64,000 nt of DNA from Thiorhodovibrio litoralis (GTDB taxonomy: Bacteria; Pseudomonadota; Gammaproteobacteria; Chromatiales; Chromatiaceae): positions 3,768,501-3,832,500 of the forward strand of contig NZ_CP121473.1 in assembly GCF_033954455.1 (NCBI RefSeq), written 5' to 3'. This document shows positions 1 through 8,576 of the stretch, piece by piece. Position numbers and translations under genes: made by a program. The notes beneath the pieces are model-generated. The model ran no database searches, was not told the origin of the DNA, and saw only the letters and a program-made list of their open reading frames with translations. Position 1 is the stretch's first letter. The number at the start of each line of letters is the position of its first letter.

Positions 1-2
1 CT

Positions 3-323
3 TGGTATGTCATGTGCCACTGGCAGATCTGTGCGCGACGCAGTCGGCTGTTCATCATCATGCTGAGTCTGCTGCTGCTGGTTTGCACGCTCGGCTGGGC
101 CGCGCATGTCTATGGCGGCATGATGAAAGAGGCCGTGATCGCCTTGATTGTCGGTACCGGAATTTTGCCGGTGATGGTCACTGTGCTGGTGCTGATCATC
201 GTCGAGTCCGACGCCCTCTATCACGCCAATCAGGCCAAACTGCCCGCCTGGGTGGTGGAGCGCTTCCCGCCACCGCAGGAATACCTCGCTGACAGCCAGA
301 GTCAGGCTCACGCCGCGAAGTGA
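3..323 (+). CDS. Hydrophobic protein of unknown function, 5' end outside the window
   Basis: The frame is open to the window edge, so the N-terminus is probably missing; the first internal ATG is at 12. The visible part has a hydrophobic stretch (FIIMLSLLLLVCTLGWAA) followed by a second one (VIALIVGTGILPVMVTVLVLII), which suggests two membrane helices. A short charged tail ends in HAAK. The family is not recognised. It runs convergently toward the FixJ-type regulator, and the intervening 94 bp show no gene. A small inner-membrane protein is the most that can be inferred. Confidence 0.5.
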   Translation, partial: WYVMCHWQICARRSRLFIIMLSLLLLVCTLGWAAHVYGGMMKEAVIALIVGTGILPVMVTVLVLIIVESDALYHANQAKLPAWVVERFPPPQEYLADSQSQAHAAK

Positions 324-417
324 ATCCCTGTGGTTGCGGGCCAAGGCCGCGGCACCCGCAGTCAGCCCGGAAAACCCATTCACGGGCTCTCCTGCCCCCG
401 ACCCGACCGTTCCAAGC

Positions 418-1029
418 TCATGGCGTATTGGCCATGATGACCATGCGCACCAGCTCGGCGAGCGAGTCGGCGTGCATTTTGTCCATCACCCGGGAGCGAT
501 GCACCTCGACCGTCTTGGCGCTGACGCTAAGCGCAGTGGCGATTTCCCGGTTCGACTGCCCGTCCGTCACCAGATCCATCACCTCACGCTCGCGCGGGGT
601 GAGCTCCTTCATCCGCGCCAGAATATTTGCCTGCTCCGCGCGTAGCAACCGCGCGCGGTCATCGTTCTCGAGCGCCTTGCGAATGCTGCCAAGCAGCGCC
701 TCGTCATCAAAGGGCTTTTCGATAAAGTCCAGCGCGCCGGCTTTCATTGCCCGCACCGCCATGGCCACATCGCCATGCCCCGTGATAACGATCACCGGCA
801 GGCAGATGGAACGGCGACCCAGATAGCTTTGCAGCTCAAGCCCGCTCATGCCCGGCATGCGCACATCCAGCAACAGACAACCGCTCCAGTCTGGTTTACA
901 GGCCTTCAAGAAGGCATCCGCCGAGTCGAACGTCTGCACCTGCATGCCGACGGACTCGATCAGCCACTGCAGCGACTCCCGCATCGCCTGATCGTCATCA
1001 ACGACATACACCCAATGATCATCACTCAT
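418..1029 (-). CDS. FixJ/NarL-type two-component response regulator
   Basis: The 203-aa product has an N-terminal receiver domain (about residues 5-120). It shows the acidic pair in YVVDDDQ, the phospho-acceptor Asp in LLLDVRMPGMSG and the Lys in DFIEKPF. A LuxR-type helix-turn-helix follows (about 140-200) with the signature LTPREREVMDLVTDGQSNREIA and SAKTVEVHRSRVMDKM. This is the FixJ/TtrR/TodT architecture: phosphorylation by a sensor kinase releases a DNA-binding domain that activates transcription. No kinase gene lies beside it in the window, so the signal cannot be assigned. Confidence 0.9.
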   Translation of the reverse strand: MSDDHWVYVVDDDQAMRESLQWLIESVGMQVQTFDSADAFLKACKPDWSGCLLLDVRMPGMSGLELQSYLGRRSICLPVIVITGHGDVAMAVRAMKAGALDFIEKPFDDEALLGSIRKALENDDRARLLRAEQANILARMKELTPREREVMDLVTDGQSNREIATALSVSAKTVEVHRSRVMDKMHADSLAELVRMVIMANTP

Positions 1030-1298
1030 AAACTGGAGCTCCCTCGCATCTGCCGGTCTTGACCACCAAGCTGTCGAACCATGCGATCATGCTCGCGGCT
1101 CGCACCGCATTTAGACCGTCACCGAAAGAAATTGGATTATGACCTGCTGGAAACATATCATGGTACAAAGATGAGGATCGGCTCGGCGGTTGCGGGGCGA
1201 CTTGCCAACTGCCACCTTATCGCCAGCGCGCCCATGTTCGGCCCGGAGGCCAATTCCTTCGTCGGCCCGGCGGTTCGGTTATCAGGAACAGACAAACC

Positions 1299-1478
1299 AT
1301 GCACATTTTCGATGCAGAGCCTTCGGTCGTGCGCGACCTGAAGGACGAAAGTACGCCCATCATGGAAAAATCCTTCGAGCATTTTTCAATTTTCGCGCTG
1401 CGCCACCCGACGCTGGGCAAACTCGTGATTGTCGAGGACAAGCACGGCGGCGGCGCTGTGGTCGAGACCGAGCACTAA
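1299..1478 (+). CDS. Small hypothetical protein, 59 aa
   Basis: The ORF starts MHIFDAEPSVVRDLKD and ends GGGAVVETEH. An AGGAA stretch lies about 10 nt upstream of the ATG, and the codon composition matches the neighbouring genes (GC-rich third positions). A central segment reads FSIFALRHPTLGKLVIVEDKHGG, like a small ligand-binding or strand-forming protein. The family is not recognised. It ends 25 bp before the amylosucrase start on the same strand, so co-transcription is possible. Confidence 0.5.
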   Translation: MHIFDAEPSVVRDLKDESTPIMEKSFEHFSIFALRHPTLGKLVIVEDKHGGGAVVETEH

Positions 1479-1503
1479 GTCACGCGCCGCCAGCGCGTGC
1501 TTG

Positions 1504-3483
1504 ATGACCTACCCCATGGATCGCACTACCCAAATCACCGATGAGCAATGGCTTGCGGAGCAGGCCGAGCAGTCCCTGCACCGGCTGCGGCCGCGACTGG
1601 AGCAGCGCTTTCAGTCCGAGGTCGACGCTGGGGAATGGCAGGGCTACCTCGAGCGTCTCGAGCGCCATTTTCCGCGCCTGTTCCGGCATCTGTTCCGGCT
1701 CTACGGCGGCTATTACGATTTTTTCTACTACCTCGAGAGCATTCTGTCTTCTGCCACCCAGATGTGGATCGACCGCCCGGCCGAGCTCAAGGCGCTCGAT
1801 GCCATGCGCCGCGCCGACCCGCACTGGTACCAGTCCAACCGCATGGTCGGCGCCATGTGCTATGTGGATTTGTTTGCCGGCGATCTGGCCGCGCTGCGCG
1901 AACGCATTCCCTACCTTACCGAGCTTGGCATCACCTACCTGCATCTGATGCCCGTCTTTCGAGCGCCCGAGGGCGACAACGACGGCGGTTACGCAGTCAG
2001 CAGCTACCGGGAGGTCGATCCCGCCCTCGGCACCATGGACGAGATGGCCGAGCTCGCCACCGAGCTGCGCCACCACGGCATCTCGCTGACGCTGGATTTC
2101 GTCTTCAACCACACCAGCGACGATCATGAGTGGGCCTTGAACGCACTGAACGGCGACCGCCGCTACCAGGCCTACTATCGCATGTTCCCCGACCGCACCC
2201 TGCCGGACCTCTACGAGGCGCACATGCCCGAGGTGTTCGGCGAGGATCATCCGGGCGCCTTCACCTACCGCACCCGCCTGAAAAAATGGATCTGGACGAC
2301 CTTCCACACCTACCAGTGGGATCTGAACTACGAGAACCCTGAAGTCTTCAACCGCATGCTTGAGGAGATGCTGTTCCTCGCCAACCGCGGGGTGGAGATT
2401 CTGCGCCTCGACGCCGTTGCCTTCATCTGGAAGCGGCTCGGCACCAACTCCCAAAACCTGCCTGAGGCGCACTGGATCATTCAGGCCTTTAACGCCCTGG
2501 TCAGCATTGCCGCGCCGGCCATGGTGTTTAAGTCCGAGGCCATCGTCCACCCCGACGAGGTGCGCACCTACGTCAGCAAGGACGAGTGCCCGCTGTCCTA
2601 CAACCCGCAGCTGATGGCGCTGCTGTGGGACGCCCTGGCGACCCGCGACGTGCGCGTGCTGCAGCTTGCCATGGGCCATCGCTTCAGCATTCCGCCGGGC
2701 TGCGCCTGGGTCAACTATGTGCGCTGTCATGACGACATCGGCTGGGCCTTCGCCGATGACGACGTGGCCGCCTGCGACTTCAACCCCGGCCCGCATCGGC
2801 GCTTCCTGACCGACTTTTACACCGGGCGCTTTGCCGGCAGCTTCGCACGCGGCGCCCCCTTTCAGGAAGACCCGGTCACCGGCGACGCCCGCGTCTCCGG
2901 CACCTGCGCCTCCCTTGCTGGCGTCGAGCATGCACTCGCGATCGGCGATGACGAGGAACTCGAACTGGCCATCCGCCGCATCCTGCTGATCCACGGCATC
3001 ATCATCACCATCGGTGGCATTCCGTTGATCTACCTCGGTGACGAGATCGCCACCCTGAACGACCAGCACTACGACCAGGACCCGGAAAAGGTCGGCGACT
3101 CACGCTGGCTGCATCGCGGCGCCTTCGACTGGGAGCGTGCCGAGCAGCGCCGCGATCTCAGCACCGTACCCGGACGCATCCACCAGGGGCTGCTGCGCCT
3201 GCTGCAACTGCGCAACCAAAACCAGGCCTTTGCCCGCCCGGATACCGAAATGCTGGACACCGGCAACCGCCATGTCTTTGGCTTTACCCGCAGCAACGAA
3301 CAATCGGTGGTCTTCGTGCTGGCCAACTTCTCCGAGCACGAGCAATCACTTGAGGCCCGCCGCCTGCGCCAGATGGGGATGCGCAAGACCATGGTCGATC
3401 TCTACTCCGGCCGCACCCTGATCGCCACCCAGGAACTCGCCCTGGAGCCCTACCAAATTCTGGTGTTGGCCCGGCATGCCTGA
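1504..3483 (+). CDS. Amylosucrase (GH13 subfamily 4 type)
   Basis: The product is about 659 aa, close to the usual amylosucrase length. It transfers glucose from sucrose to an alpha-1,4-glucan, releasing fructose, and links sucrose use to glycogen. The (beta/alpha)8 barrel motifs are visible: DFVFNHTSDDH, nucleophile Asp in EILRLDAVAFIWK, acid/base Glu in VFKSEAIVHPDE, and the transition-state Asp in VRCHDDIGW. The N-terminal helical region and a C-terminal beta domain frame the barrel. The frame is open upstream to 1429. ATG 1504 is chosen because homologous sequence appears to begin about there, with ATG 1516 as the alternative; neither has a strong ribosome site. Sucrose hydrolase is a less likely alternative. 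Confidence 0.88.
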   Translation: MTYPMDRTTQITDEQWLAEQAEQSLHRLRPRLEQRFQSEVDAGEWQGYLERLERHFPRLFRHLFRLYGGYYDFFYYLESILSSATQMWIDRPAELKALDAMRRADPHWYQSNRMVGAMCYVDLFAGDLAALRERIPYLTELGITYLHLMPVFRAPEGDNDGGYAVSSYREVDPALGTMDEMAELATELRHHGISLTLDFVFNHTSDDHEWALNALNGDRRYQAYYRMFPDRTLPDLYEAHMPEVFGEDHPGAFTYRTRLKKWIWTTFHTYQWDLNYENPEVFNRMLEEMLFLANRGVEILRLDAVAFIWKRLGTNSQNLPEAHWIIQAFNALVSIAAPAMVFKSEAIVHPDEVRTYVSKDECPLSYNPQLMALLWDALATRDVRVLQLAMGHRFSIPPGCAWVNYVRCHDDIGWAFADDDVAACDFNPGPHRRFLTDFYTGRFAGSFARGAPFQEDPVTGDARVSGTCASLAGVEHALAIGDDEELELAIRRILLIHGIIITIGGIPLIYLGDEIATLNDQHYDQDPEKVGDSRWLHRGAFDWERAEQRRDLSTVPGRIHQGLLRLLQLRNQNQAFARPDTEMLDTGNRHVFGFTRSNEQSVVFVLANFSEHEQSLEARRLRQMGMRKTMVDLYSGRTLIATQELALEPYQILVLARHA

Positions 3484-3559
3484 TGCCTGATCCCGGCTCT
3501 CCAGCATTGCTCGGCGCTCGCGCCTAGCGCAATTTCGCAAATCTTACCGAGGACATCCA

Positions 3560-4054
3560 ATGAGCGACCTGATCGTGATTTCTTTTAAGGAGCCGGCGCT
3601 GGCATTCGAAATGCGAGCGGCGTTGGCGAAAATGCAGAAGGAATACCTGATCGACATGGAAGATGTCGTGGTAGTCACCAAGGACGACCACGGCAAGGTC
3701 AAGCTGCATCAAGCGGTCAGCCTGACCGCAATGGGAGCGATGGGCGGCGGGTTCTGGGGCATGCTGATCGGCATGCTGTTTCTCAATCCGCTGCTGGGCG
3801 CGGCAGTGGGAGCCGGCGCGGGGGCGCTGTCCGGCAAGCTGACAGACATCGGCGTGGATGATAATTTCATGAAGGATCTGGCGACCCACTTCCAGCCCGG
3901 TTGCGCGGCTATTTTCGTGCTGGTACGCAAGGCCACGACCGACAAGGTGCTGGAAGGCTTGCAGCCTTTTCACGGCAAAGGCAAGGTGTTACGGACCTCG
4001 CTGACCAAGGACGAGGAGACGGAACTGCGTAAGGTGATTGAACGCACCGATTAA
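3560..4054 (+). CDS. DUF1269-family membrane-associated protein
   Basis: The 164-aa protein opens MSDLIVISFKEPALAFEMRAAL and has a central glycine-rich hydrophobic segment (GAMGGGFWGMLIGMLFLNPLLGAAVGAGAGALSG). It then continues into an alpha/beta region ending LRKVIERTD. This order is typical of the DUF1269 family, whose biochemical role is unknown. A short leader (TTACCGAGGACATCCAATG) carries a GAGG ribosome site. It lies downstream of the amylosucrase gene but separated by about 75 bp, so operon membership is uncertain. Confidence 0.75.
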   Translation: MSDLIVISFKEPALAFEMRAALAKMQKEYLIDMEDVVVVTKDDHGKVKLHQAVSLTAMGAMGGGFWGMLIGMLFLNPLLGAAVGAGAGALSGKLTDIGVDDNFMKDLATHFQPGCAAIFVLVRKATTDKVLEGLQPFHGKGKVLRTSLTKDEETELRKVIERTD

Positions 4055-4103
4055 CGGCGATCAGCGCTTGCAATCGGATGGCGGACGGCGGCTGGTGCTG
4101 GCA

Positions 4104-4658
4104 TCATTCGAACAGATCGCCAAAGGCCCTGTGAAAGCGCTTGTAGGCATCCCAGCCGTCCTTTTCCATCACCTGATCGATCACCCAGCGGTTCTCTTCG
4201 TGCTGACCCATCAGGCTTTGAATCTCAAAGCCGAGATGCCGCAAGAAGGCGTAGCTCGGGCCTTCGTCGTTGAGCTCAAACTCGGCATACTCGCCCGAGC
4301 GGGTGTTGAGCCGCTCGACAAAGGGCTGGCCGTAGTTGCCAGGGCCGAGCAGGTCGGCGCTATTGTCCTGCAAGTGCTCAATGCACTTTTTGGCAAAGCT
4401 GGTGATCAGCGCCCGGCGCTCATCATCGCCAAAGCGGCCGAATGACAGCCGGTCGGCGATCTGGATCAGAAACACCAGATACTCCTGAATGACCTGCAGG
4501 CGCTGTTCGTCATCGCGATAGACAAAGCGCTCGCAGTGCAGGTTAATCGCCTTGTCGACCGCGATGCGCCAGGCGATAAAGGCAAGCGCCGAGCCGATTT
4601 CGGCCAGCGAGCGCTCGTTTTCGTCATTCCACCAGTGACTTTTAATGCGTAATGCCAC
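4104..4658 (-). CDS. Conserved-looking hypothetical protein, about 184 aa
   Basis: The frame is open to 4805, but a GTG at 4658 is preceded at 6 nt by GGAG and gives a start reading MALRIKSHWWNDENERS, so this start is preferred. The protein is mostly alpha-helical and acidic, with no signal peptide or membrane segment. Recognisable stretches are ALAFIAWRIAVDKAINLH and NRWVIDQVMEKDGWDAYKRFHRAFG. The family is not recognised. It is convergent with the DUF1269 gene. Confidence 0.6.
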   Translation of the reverse strand: MALRIKSHWWNDENERSLAEIGSALAFIAWRIAVDKAINLHCERFVYRDDEQRLQVIQEYLVFLIQIADRLSFGRFGDDERRALITSFAKKCIEHLQDNSADLLGPGNYGQPFVERLNTRSGEYAEFELNDEGPSYAFLRHLGFEIQSLMGQHEENRWVIDQVMEKDGWDAYKRFHRAFGDLFE

Positions 4659-4945
4659 GCCAGACTCCGTTTGTGCAGCGACCCACGCGTCGCTTGCGCG
4701 GGTCGGGATGCTTGGCTGTGATGTCTTTTCTCTGGTATCCCTATATTTGGCTGAGGTGGCGTTGGACAAGGCTTGGGGTTGCAACGCGGCGAGCCCGCAC
4801 CCCATCGCGATCCCTGTGGTCAGTGCTGCCGTCTTCCCTCCAGCGGTTGTCAGGGCTGCTCGGGCGGGCTAGCCTGAACCAGTATGCTTTGGAACCGGAT
4901 GCAGGCTCCTCATTGTTCAGCCTCCCGATTGTTTTTGAGTAGCAA
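4659..4945. other. Intergenic stretch without a recognised gene
   Basis: Between the divergent genes starting at 4658 (minus) and 4993 (plus). Reading frames here extend the 4104 gene upstream but lack a ribosome site. I see no RNA gene. Promoters for both neighbours should lie here. Confidence 0.4.
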
Positions 4946-5001
4946 CCACCCAGAGTCTGCCACCCGGAGTCTGCCACCACGAGTCAGCTACCATGAGCCA
5001 G
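4946..5001 (+). repeat. Four imperfect 14-bp tandem repeats running into a start codon
   Basis: Units at 4946-4959 (CCACCCAGAGTCTG), 4960-4973 (CCACCCGGAGTCTG), 4974-4987 (CCACCACGAGTCAG) and 4988-5001 (CTACCATGAGCCAG). The last unit contains the ATG of the oxygenase gene, so repeat-number changes would alter the leader but not the frame. The GAG inside each unit is also the only ribosome-site-like sequence. Confidence 0.8.
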
Positions 5002-5670
5002 AAGAACCAAGTTTCCGCCGGGCAGCCGTCCGGCTCGTCGCCCCAGTCCCCCGTCATCAAAGGCCTGACGGCTGAGCACGGCCTGCCTCCATTGCAGAGC
5101 ATCCGCGAGGTCAAACCGGGCAGCTTTATCTTTGCGCGCCCACGCGCGCTGCCGCCGGCCTTTTGCGAGGAGATGATCGCGCGCTTCGAGGCCAACCCCG
5201 CGCAGCAATATGAGGGCCGCATCGGACAGATTCAGGAGCGCGATCGCGCGATCAAGCAGACCATGGATCTGGTGGTCAGCAACAAGGAGGACTGGAAGGA
5301 CGCTGATGAGATGTTCTTTCGCTGCCTGGCGGCGGCGCTGCGCGAGTTTCGCGAGACCTTTCCGTACTTCAAAGGCCCGTTTAAGGACATGGGCTACCAG
5401 ATCCAGCGCTACCAGCCGGGGGAGTTCTACCACTGGCATATCGACGGCGGCAGTCATGAGTTCAGCCAGCGCCAGCTGGTGGCGCTCTGGTACCTGAACG
5501 ACGTTCCCGGCCCCGGCGGAGAGACGCAGTTTCTGTATCAGGACATCAGCGTGCGTCCGGAGCAAGGCAAGCTGGTGCTCTTCCCGCCCTTCTGGACGCA
5601 CGAGCACCGTGCGGCGCGGATCGACTCTGGCGTCAAGTACATCGCCACCACCTGGGTGGTATTCGCGTGA
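4993..5670 (+). CDS. 2-oxoglutarate/Fe(II)-dependent dioxygenase (prolyl 4-hydroxylase-like)
   Basis: The 225-aa protein carries the double-stranded beta-helix iron site HxD...H: His and Asp in FYHWHIDGGSHEF, the distal His in PPFWTHEHRAA, and a 2-oxoglutarate-binding basic residue just after it. The segment LVALWYLNDVPGPGGETQFLYQD is typical of bacterial P4H-like 2OG oxygenases that hydroxylate peptides or small molecules. There is no signal peptide. Its TGA overlaps the GTG start of the next gene (GTGA), so the two are likely translationally coupled. The substrate is unknown. Confidence 0.85.
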   Translation: MSQKNQVSAGQPSGSSPQSPVIKGLTAEHGLPPLQSIREVKPGSFIFARPRALPPAFCEEMIARFEANPAQQYEGRIGQIQERDRAIKQTMDLVVSNKEDWKDADEMFFRCLAAALREFRETFPYFKGPFKDMGYQIQRYQPGEFYHWHIDGGSHEFSQRQLVALWYLNDVPGPGGETQFLYQDISVRPEQGKLVLFPPFWTHEHRAARIDSGVKYIATTWVVFA

Positions 5671-6074
5671 GCGCGGTGGCGGAAGACCGCCCCCGCCTGC
5701 TCGCCATCATCGAACTGGGCGGCTATCCAAACTTCATCGCGCTCTATCGGCGCCTGGGGTTCGATGCCGAAATCGTCAACTCCCAGCGCAAGGCCCAGGC
5801 GGCGCTCAAACGCCAGTTGCCGAATGTAATTATTGCCGAGTACAACTTCCAGTCGGACTTTCGCGACCGCAGCAGTAACCTCGAAACCCTGATGGCGCGA
5901 TTGCAGCGCCACCCTCAGGTGAAGGTGATCTGCATCTATCAGGCCGAGCATCAGCCCAAGCTGGAGCAACTCATGCAGCGGTTTCCGATCTTTGCCGCCT
6001 TGCCGCTGCCAGTGACCGAGGCCCAGCTTGAGCAGAGCCTGCAGAACGTTTTGGCCCAAGCGCCAGTCGTTTAA
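5667..6074 (+). CDS. Receiver-like hypothetical protein
   Basis: The 135-aa protein starts at GTG 5667 overlapping the stop of the oxygenase gene. Its alternating hydrophobic strands and helices (RLLAIIELGGYPNFIALYRRLGF, NVIIAEYNFQSDF, VKVICIYQ) resemble a response-regulator receiver fold. However, the conserved phospho-acceptor Asp is replaced by a Glu in the IIAEYN strand, so phosphorylation is doubtful. It probably works with the upstream 2OG oxygenase, judging by coupling alone. The last four bases overlap the convergent methyltransferase gene. Confidence 0.65.
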   Translation: MSAVAEDRPRLLAIIELGGYPNFIALYRRLGFDAEIVNSQRKAQAALKRQLPNVIIAEYNFQSDFRDRSSNLETLMARLQRHPQVKVICIYQAEHQPKLEQLMQRFPIFAALPLPVTEAQLEQSLQNVLAQAPVV

Positions 6075-6673
6075 CGCTGACGCCAGATCAAGGTGCGATT
6101 GTTGACCGGCATCGGGCAGTCTTCCTCCAGATCAAACCCAGCCGCGGAAGCGAAACGCTCGAGATCGCGAATATCCCGCACCCCGCTGGCCGGGTCGCGA
6201 CTCCGCAGCTGCTGATCAAAAAAGGCATTGCTCGGGCTGTTATGACGCCCATCGCGGGAAAATGGCCCATAGAGCGCGAAACAGGCACCGGACTGCAACA
6301 AGCGACCGACGCCAAGAAACATCGCTTCAACGGCCTGCAACGACATAATGTGCGCCGTATTCGCACTGAAAGCGGCATCAAAAGGACCAGCCGGCCAGTC
6401 CGGCTCCCTGACAACATCCAGCTCCAGCGGAGGCGGCAGATTCGCCAGGGCAGCGTCGGCGATCCATTGGCGGATGCCGGGCAGATTCTCAGCACGATCC
6501 GAGCACTGCCAGTGCAAATGCGGCATCTGCTCGGCAAAAAAGACCGCATGCTGACCGGTGCCGCCGCCGATCTCGAGCACCCGACTCGCCGCCGCGAATC
6601 TCGGCTTGAGAACGGCCAGAATCGGCGCCTTATTCTCCTCGCTTGCTGCCGCGAAAGGCTTGTGGTCGCGCAT
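6071..6673 (-). CDS. DUF938-family SAM-dependent methyltransferase
   Basis: The 200-aa product begins MRDHKPFAAASEENKAPIL and has the SAM-binding motif VLEIGGGTGQHAVFFAE. The acidic strand end of motif II is CSDRAENLPG, and FDAAFSANTAHIMS comes later. C-terminal FYGPF-like (ALYGPFSRDGRHNSPSNAFFD) and RDIRDLERFASAAGF segments are characteristic of the DUF938 family. The substrate is not known. An AGGGAAGG ribosome site precedes the ATG (GGAGGGAAGGATG). Confidence 0.85.
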   Translation of the reverse strand: MRDHKPFAAASEENKAPILAVLKPRFAAASRVLEIGGGTGQHAVFFAEQMPHLHWQCSDRAENLPGIRQWIADAALANLPPPLELDVVREPDWPAGPFDAAFSANTAHIMSLQAVEAMFLGVGRLLQSGACFALYGPFSRDGRHNSPSNAFFDQQLRSRDPASGVRDIRDLERFASAAGFDLEEDCPMPVNNRTLIWRQR

Positions 6674-6830
6674 CCTTCCCTCCTATCGACTCGCCATCGC
6701 CGGCTTTCTGATCGTGACTGTCTCTGCTCGCATAAGGTTTGGCCCAACAGCGCCGAAGACAAGCGAACCCAGCGGCGAGAAAAAAGCCCAACATGCCCTG
6801 CAGTTCCCCGTGACACCGCGCAAAAGCAGA
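6674..6830. other. Short flank between methyltransferase gene and IS
   Basis: A minus-strand frame here encodes a possible hydrophobic stretch (MLGFFLAAGFACLRRCW) that would begin just downstream of the IS target site, but it has no clear family or ribosome site. It may be the remains of a small gene disrupted by the insertion. Confidence 0.2.
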
Positions 6831-7032
6831 CAGCCCTGACGCACGACTTACCAGACCAAGGCGCTGGACCAGGAATTTCGAGAAGATTTCGCGCCGAGTG
6901 GGGTGAAAACCGAACATTGGCGCCCGTGTGACGGAGCCTGCCGGAGAAAAAATCGCTGCCGCAGGACCTCTTGGCCATAGGGGGCCGCCGCCTGCGCTGT
7001 GAGCAAGCGGTAGACTCCTGGCGATATTGAGC

Positions 7033-8576
7033 TCAGAGCAAGCGTAATCGAAACGGTCGTTGCAGGCGCTGCTCCACCTCTTGGGGATCGAGCCAAGGGC
7101 CGGTGAGGGTATTGCGGATGAAGCCGATGGTGGCCTGCACCCCAAGCTCCACGAATAGCGCCGCGAGCGCCTTGGAGAAGCGTGCCAGGGTGTTGATCAG
7201 ATGCGCCAGACGCATCAGCAAATGATAGCCCTTCATCGCGTTCCACTGCTTGGCGAAGGCATGTTCGTAGCCGTAGCCCTGGTGCTTTTCGACCAAAAAC
7301 GCCCCTTCGATGCCCCAGCGGTAGCGCGCCCCGAGGTTGCAGCGGGTATGCACATTGAGCCGGCTGAGGGGGCGCGAGGAGAGCCAGACATGGCAGGCGT
7401 GCTTGGTGATGATCTCCGCAGTCTTGGGGTCCACCACCTGCCAGTGTTCGTGGCAACTCACCACATGGACCTCAAGGAACTTCTTGCCATTGGGTCCATA
7501 CTCGTAGCGAATCGCGTTGACCCACTGAAATTGCTGCTGGCGCTCGCCCCATGTCTGTTCGCAGCGATGCTCCGGGTGCTCGTGGGCCAAGCTGCGATAC
7601 TCTTCCCAGACAGTTGGCAGCGAGCCATCCTTAAGCACGATCATAAAATCCCAGTGGTAGGAACGACAGCGTTCCATGATCGGGCCGTTGGCATAGAGCC
7701 CATCGAGCAGCAGCATCACCGGCAGACGGGGAAAGGCGTTTTTGATGCGCTCGGCCAGACGGTGAAAGGCCTTGGTCTCGCAGTCCTGCTTGCGCTGCTC
7801 GCCCTGCTCTGGGGCAAACTCAAGGAACTCGCTCATCAACGGAATCACCATCCCGTTACGGAAGCACAGGCTCGCCTCCAGCACATAGACGTAGTACTGA
7901 TAGTCCTGCTCCTCGTCGCTGTCGGGGTCCACCTTGGGACCGACACGGCGTTGGGATAAATGCTCATCCCACAGCGTGGGAAAAGCGAGTTTCTGCGAGC
8001 CATCGATCCCGATGGGGTAACAATTATTGATCAGGTAGCGCGAGAAGGTCTTGTTGCGGATCAGGCGCTGGATGAGCTCAAGATGCGCGTGGGCGATGGC
8101 GTTGACATCGATGCGCGCGAGCAGGCGAAACAGCGTATCGGCGTGAGGAAGGGCGTCGAGTTGCGGGAAGAGCAACCGCAGGTTGGCCTCGAACATCGGC
8201 CGGGTAAGCTCCCCATTGCTCGCGCGTCGTGAGCCATACTGAAACACAAACACCAGGATCCCATAGAGCATCAGGACGGTGAGTTTGTGTTTGACCTTCT
8301 TGGGGTGACGTGGATCGGGGATCTTGCCGAAGCGTTTGAGCAGGATCGGCAGCATCTGGCGCATGATCAAGATCAGTGTCGTCACCGCCTCGGTGCGCGC
8401 CGCGCGTTCCTCGGTGTTGTCGCGGAAAGGGCAGGTGCGATTGGACGGGGTAGCGCTCGGCGGCGGACTCAGTCCCGCTTCACGCTGCTGTTGGCGCAAG
8501 CGCTTGTGTTGGTCTTTTTTTTTCTCGCGTGCGCTTTGATTTCCTCGCGTCCCGGACGCCGGCTGGGTTTGCTCAT
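7033..8576 (-). CDS. DDE transposase, apparently expressed by -1 frameshift
   Basis: The long frame (about 450 aa after the shift) contains RFGKIPDPRHPKKVKHKL, IDGSQKLAFPTLW, LLLDGLYANGP and a C-terminal RYRWGIEGAFLVEKHQGYGYEH, which is the DDE layout of the IS4/ISAs1 superfamily. The long frame has no good start. The ATG at 8576 overlaps the stop of the upstream gene as ATGA and opens a 35-codon frame reading MSKPSRRPGREEIKAHARKKK. That frame runs into nine A residues (complement of T 8515-8523), read in zero frame as A AAA AAG. A -1 slip there joins it to DQHKRLRQQQREAG of the long frame. Without slippage only the 35-aa peptide is made. A simple frame mutation in this copy is the alternative. 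Confidence 0.8.

Noticed and set aside
1480..3069. 529-aa minus-strand ORF
   Set aside because: Antisense shadow of the amylosucrase gene, whose catalytic motifs are on the plus strand.
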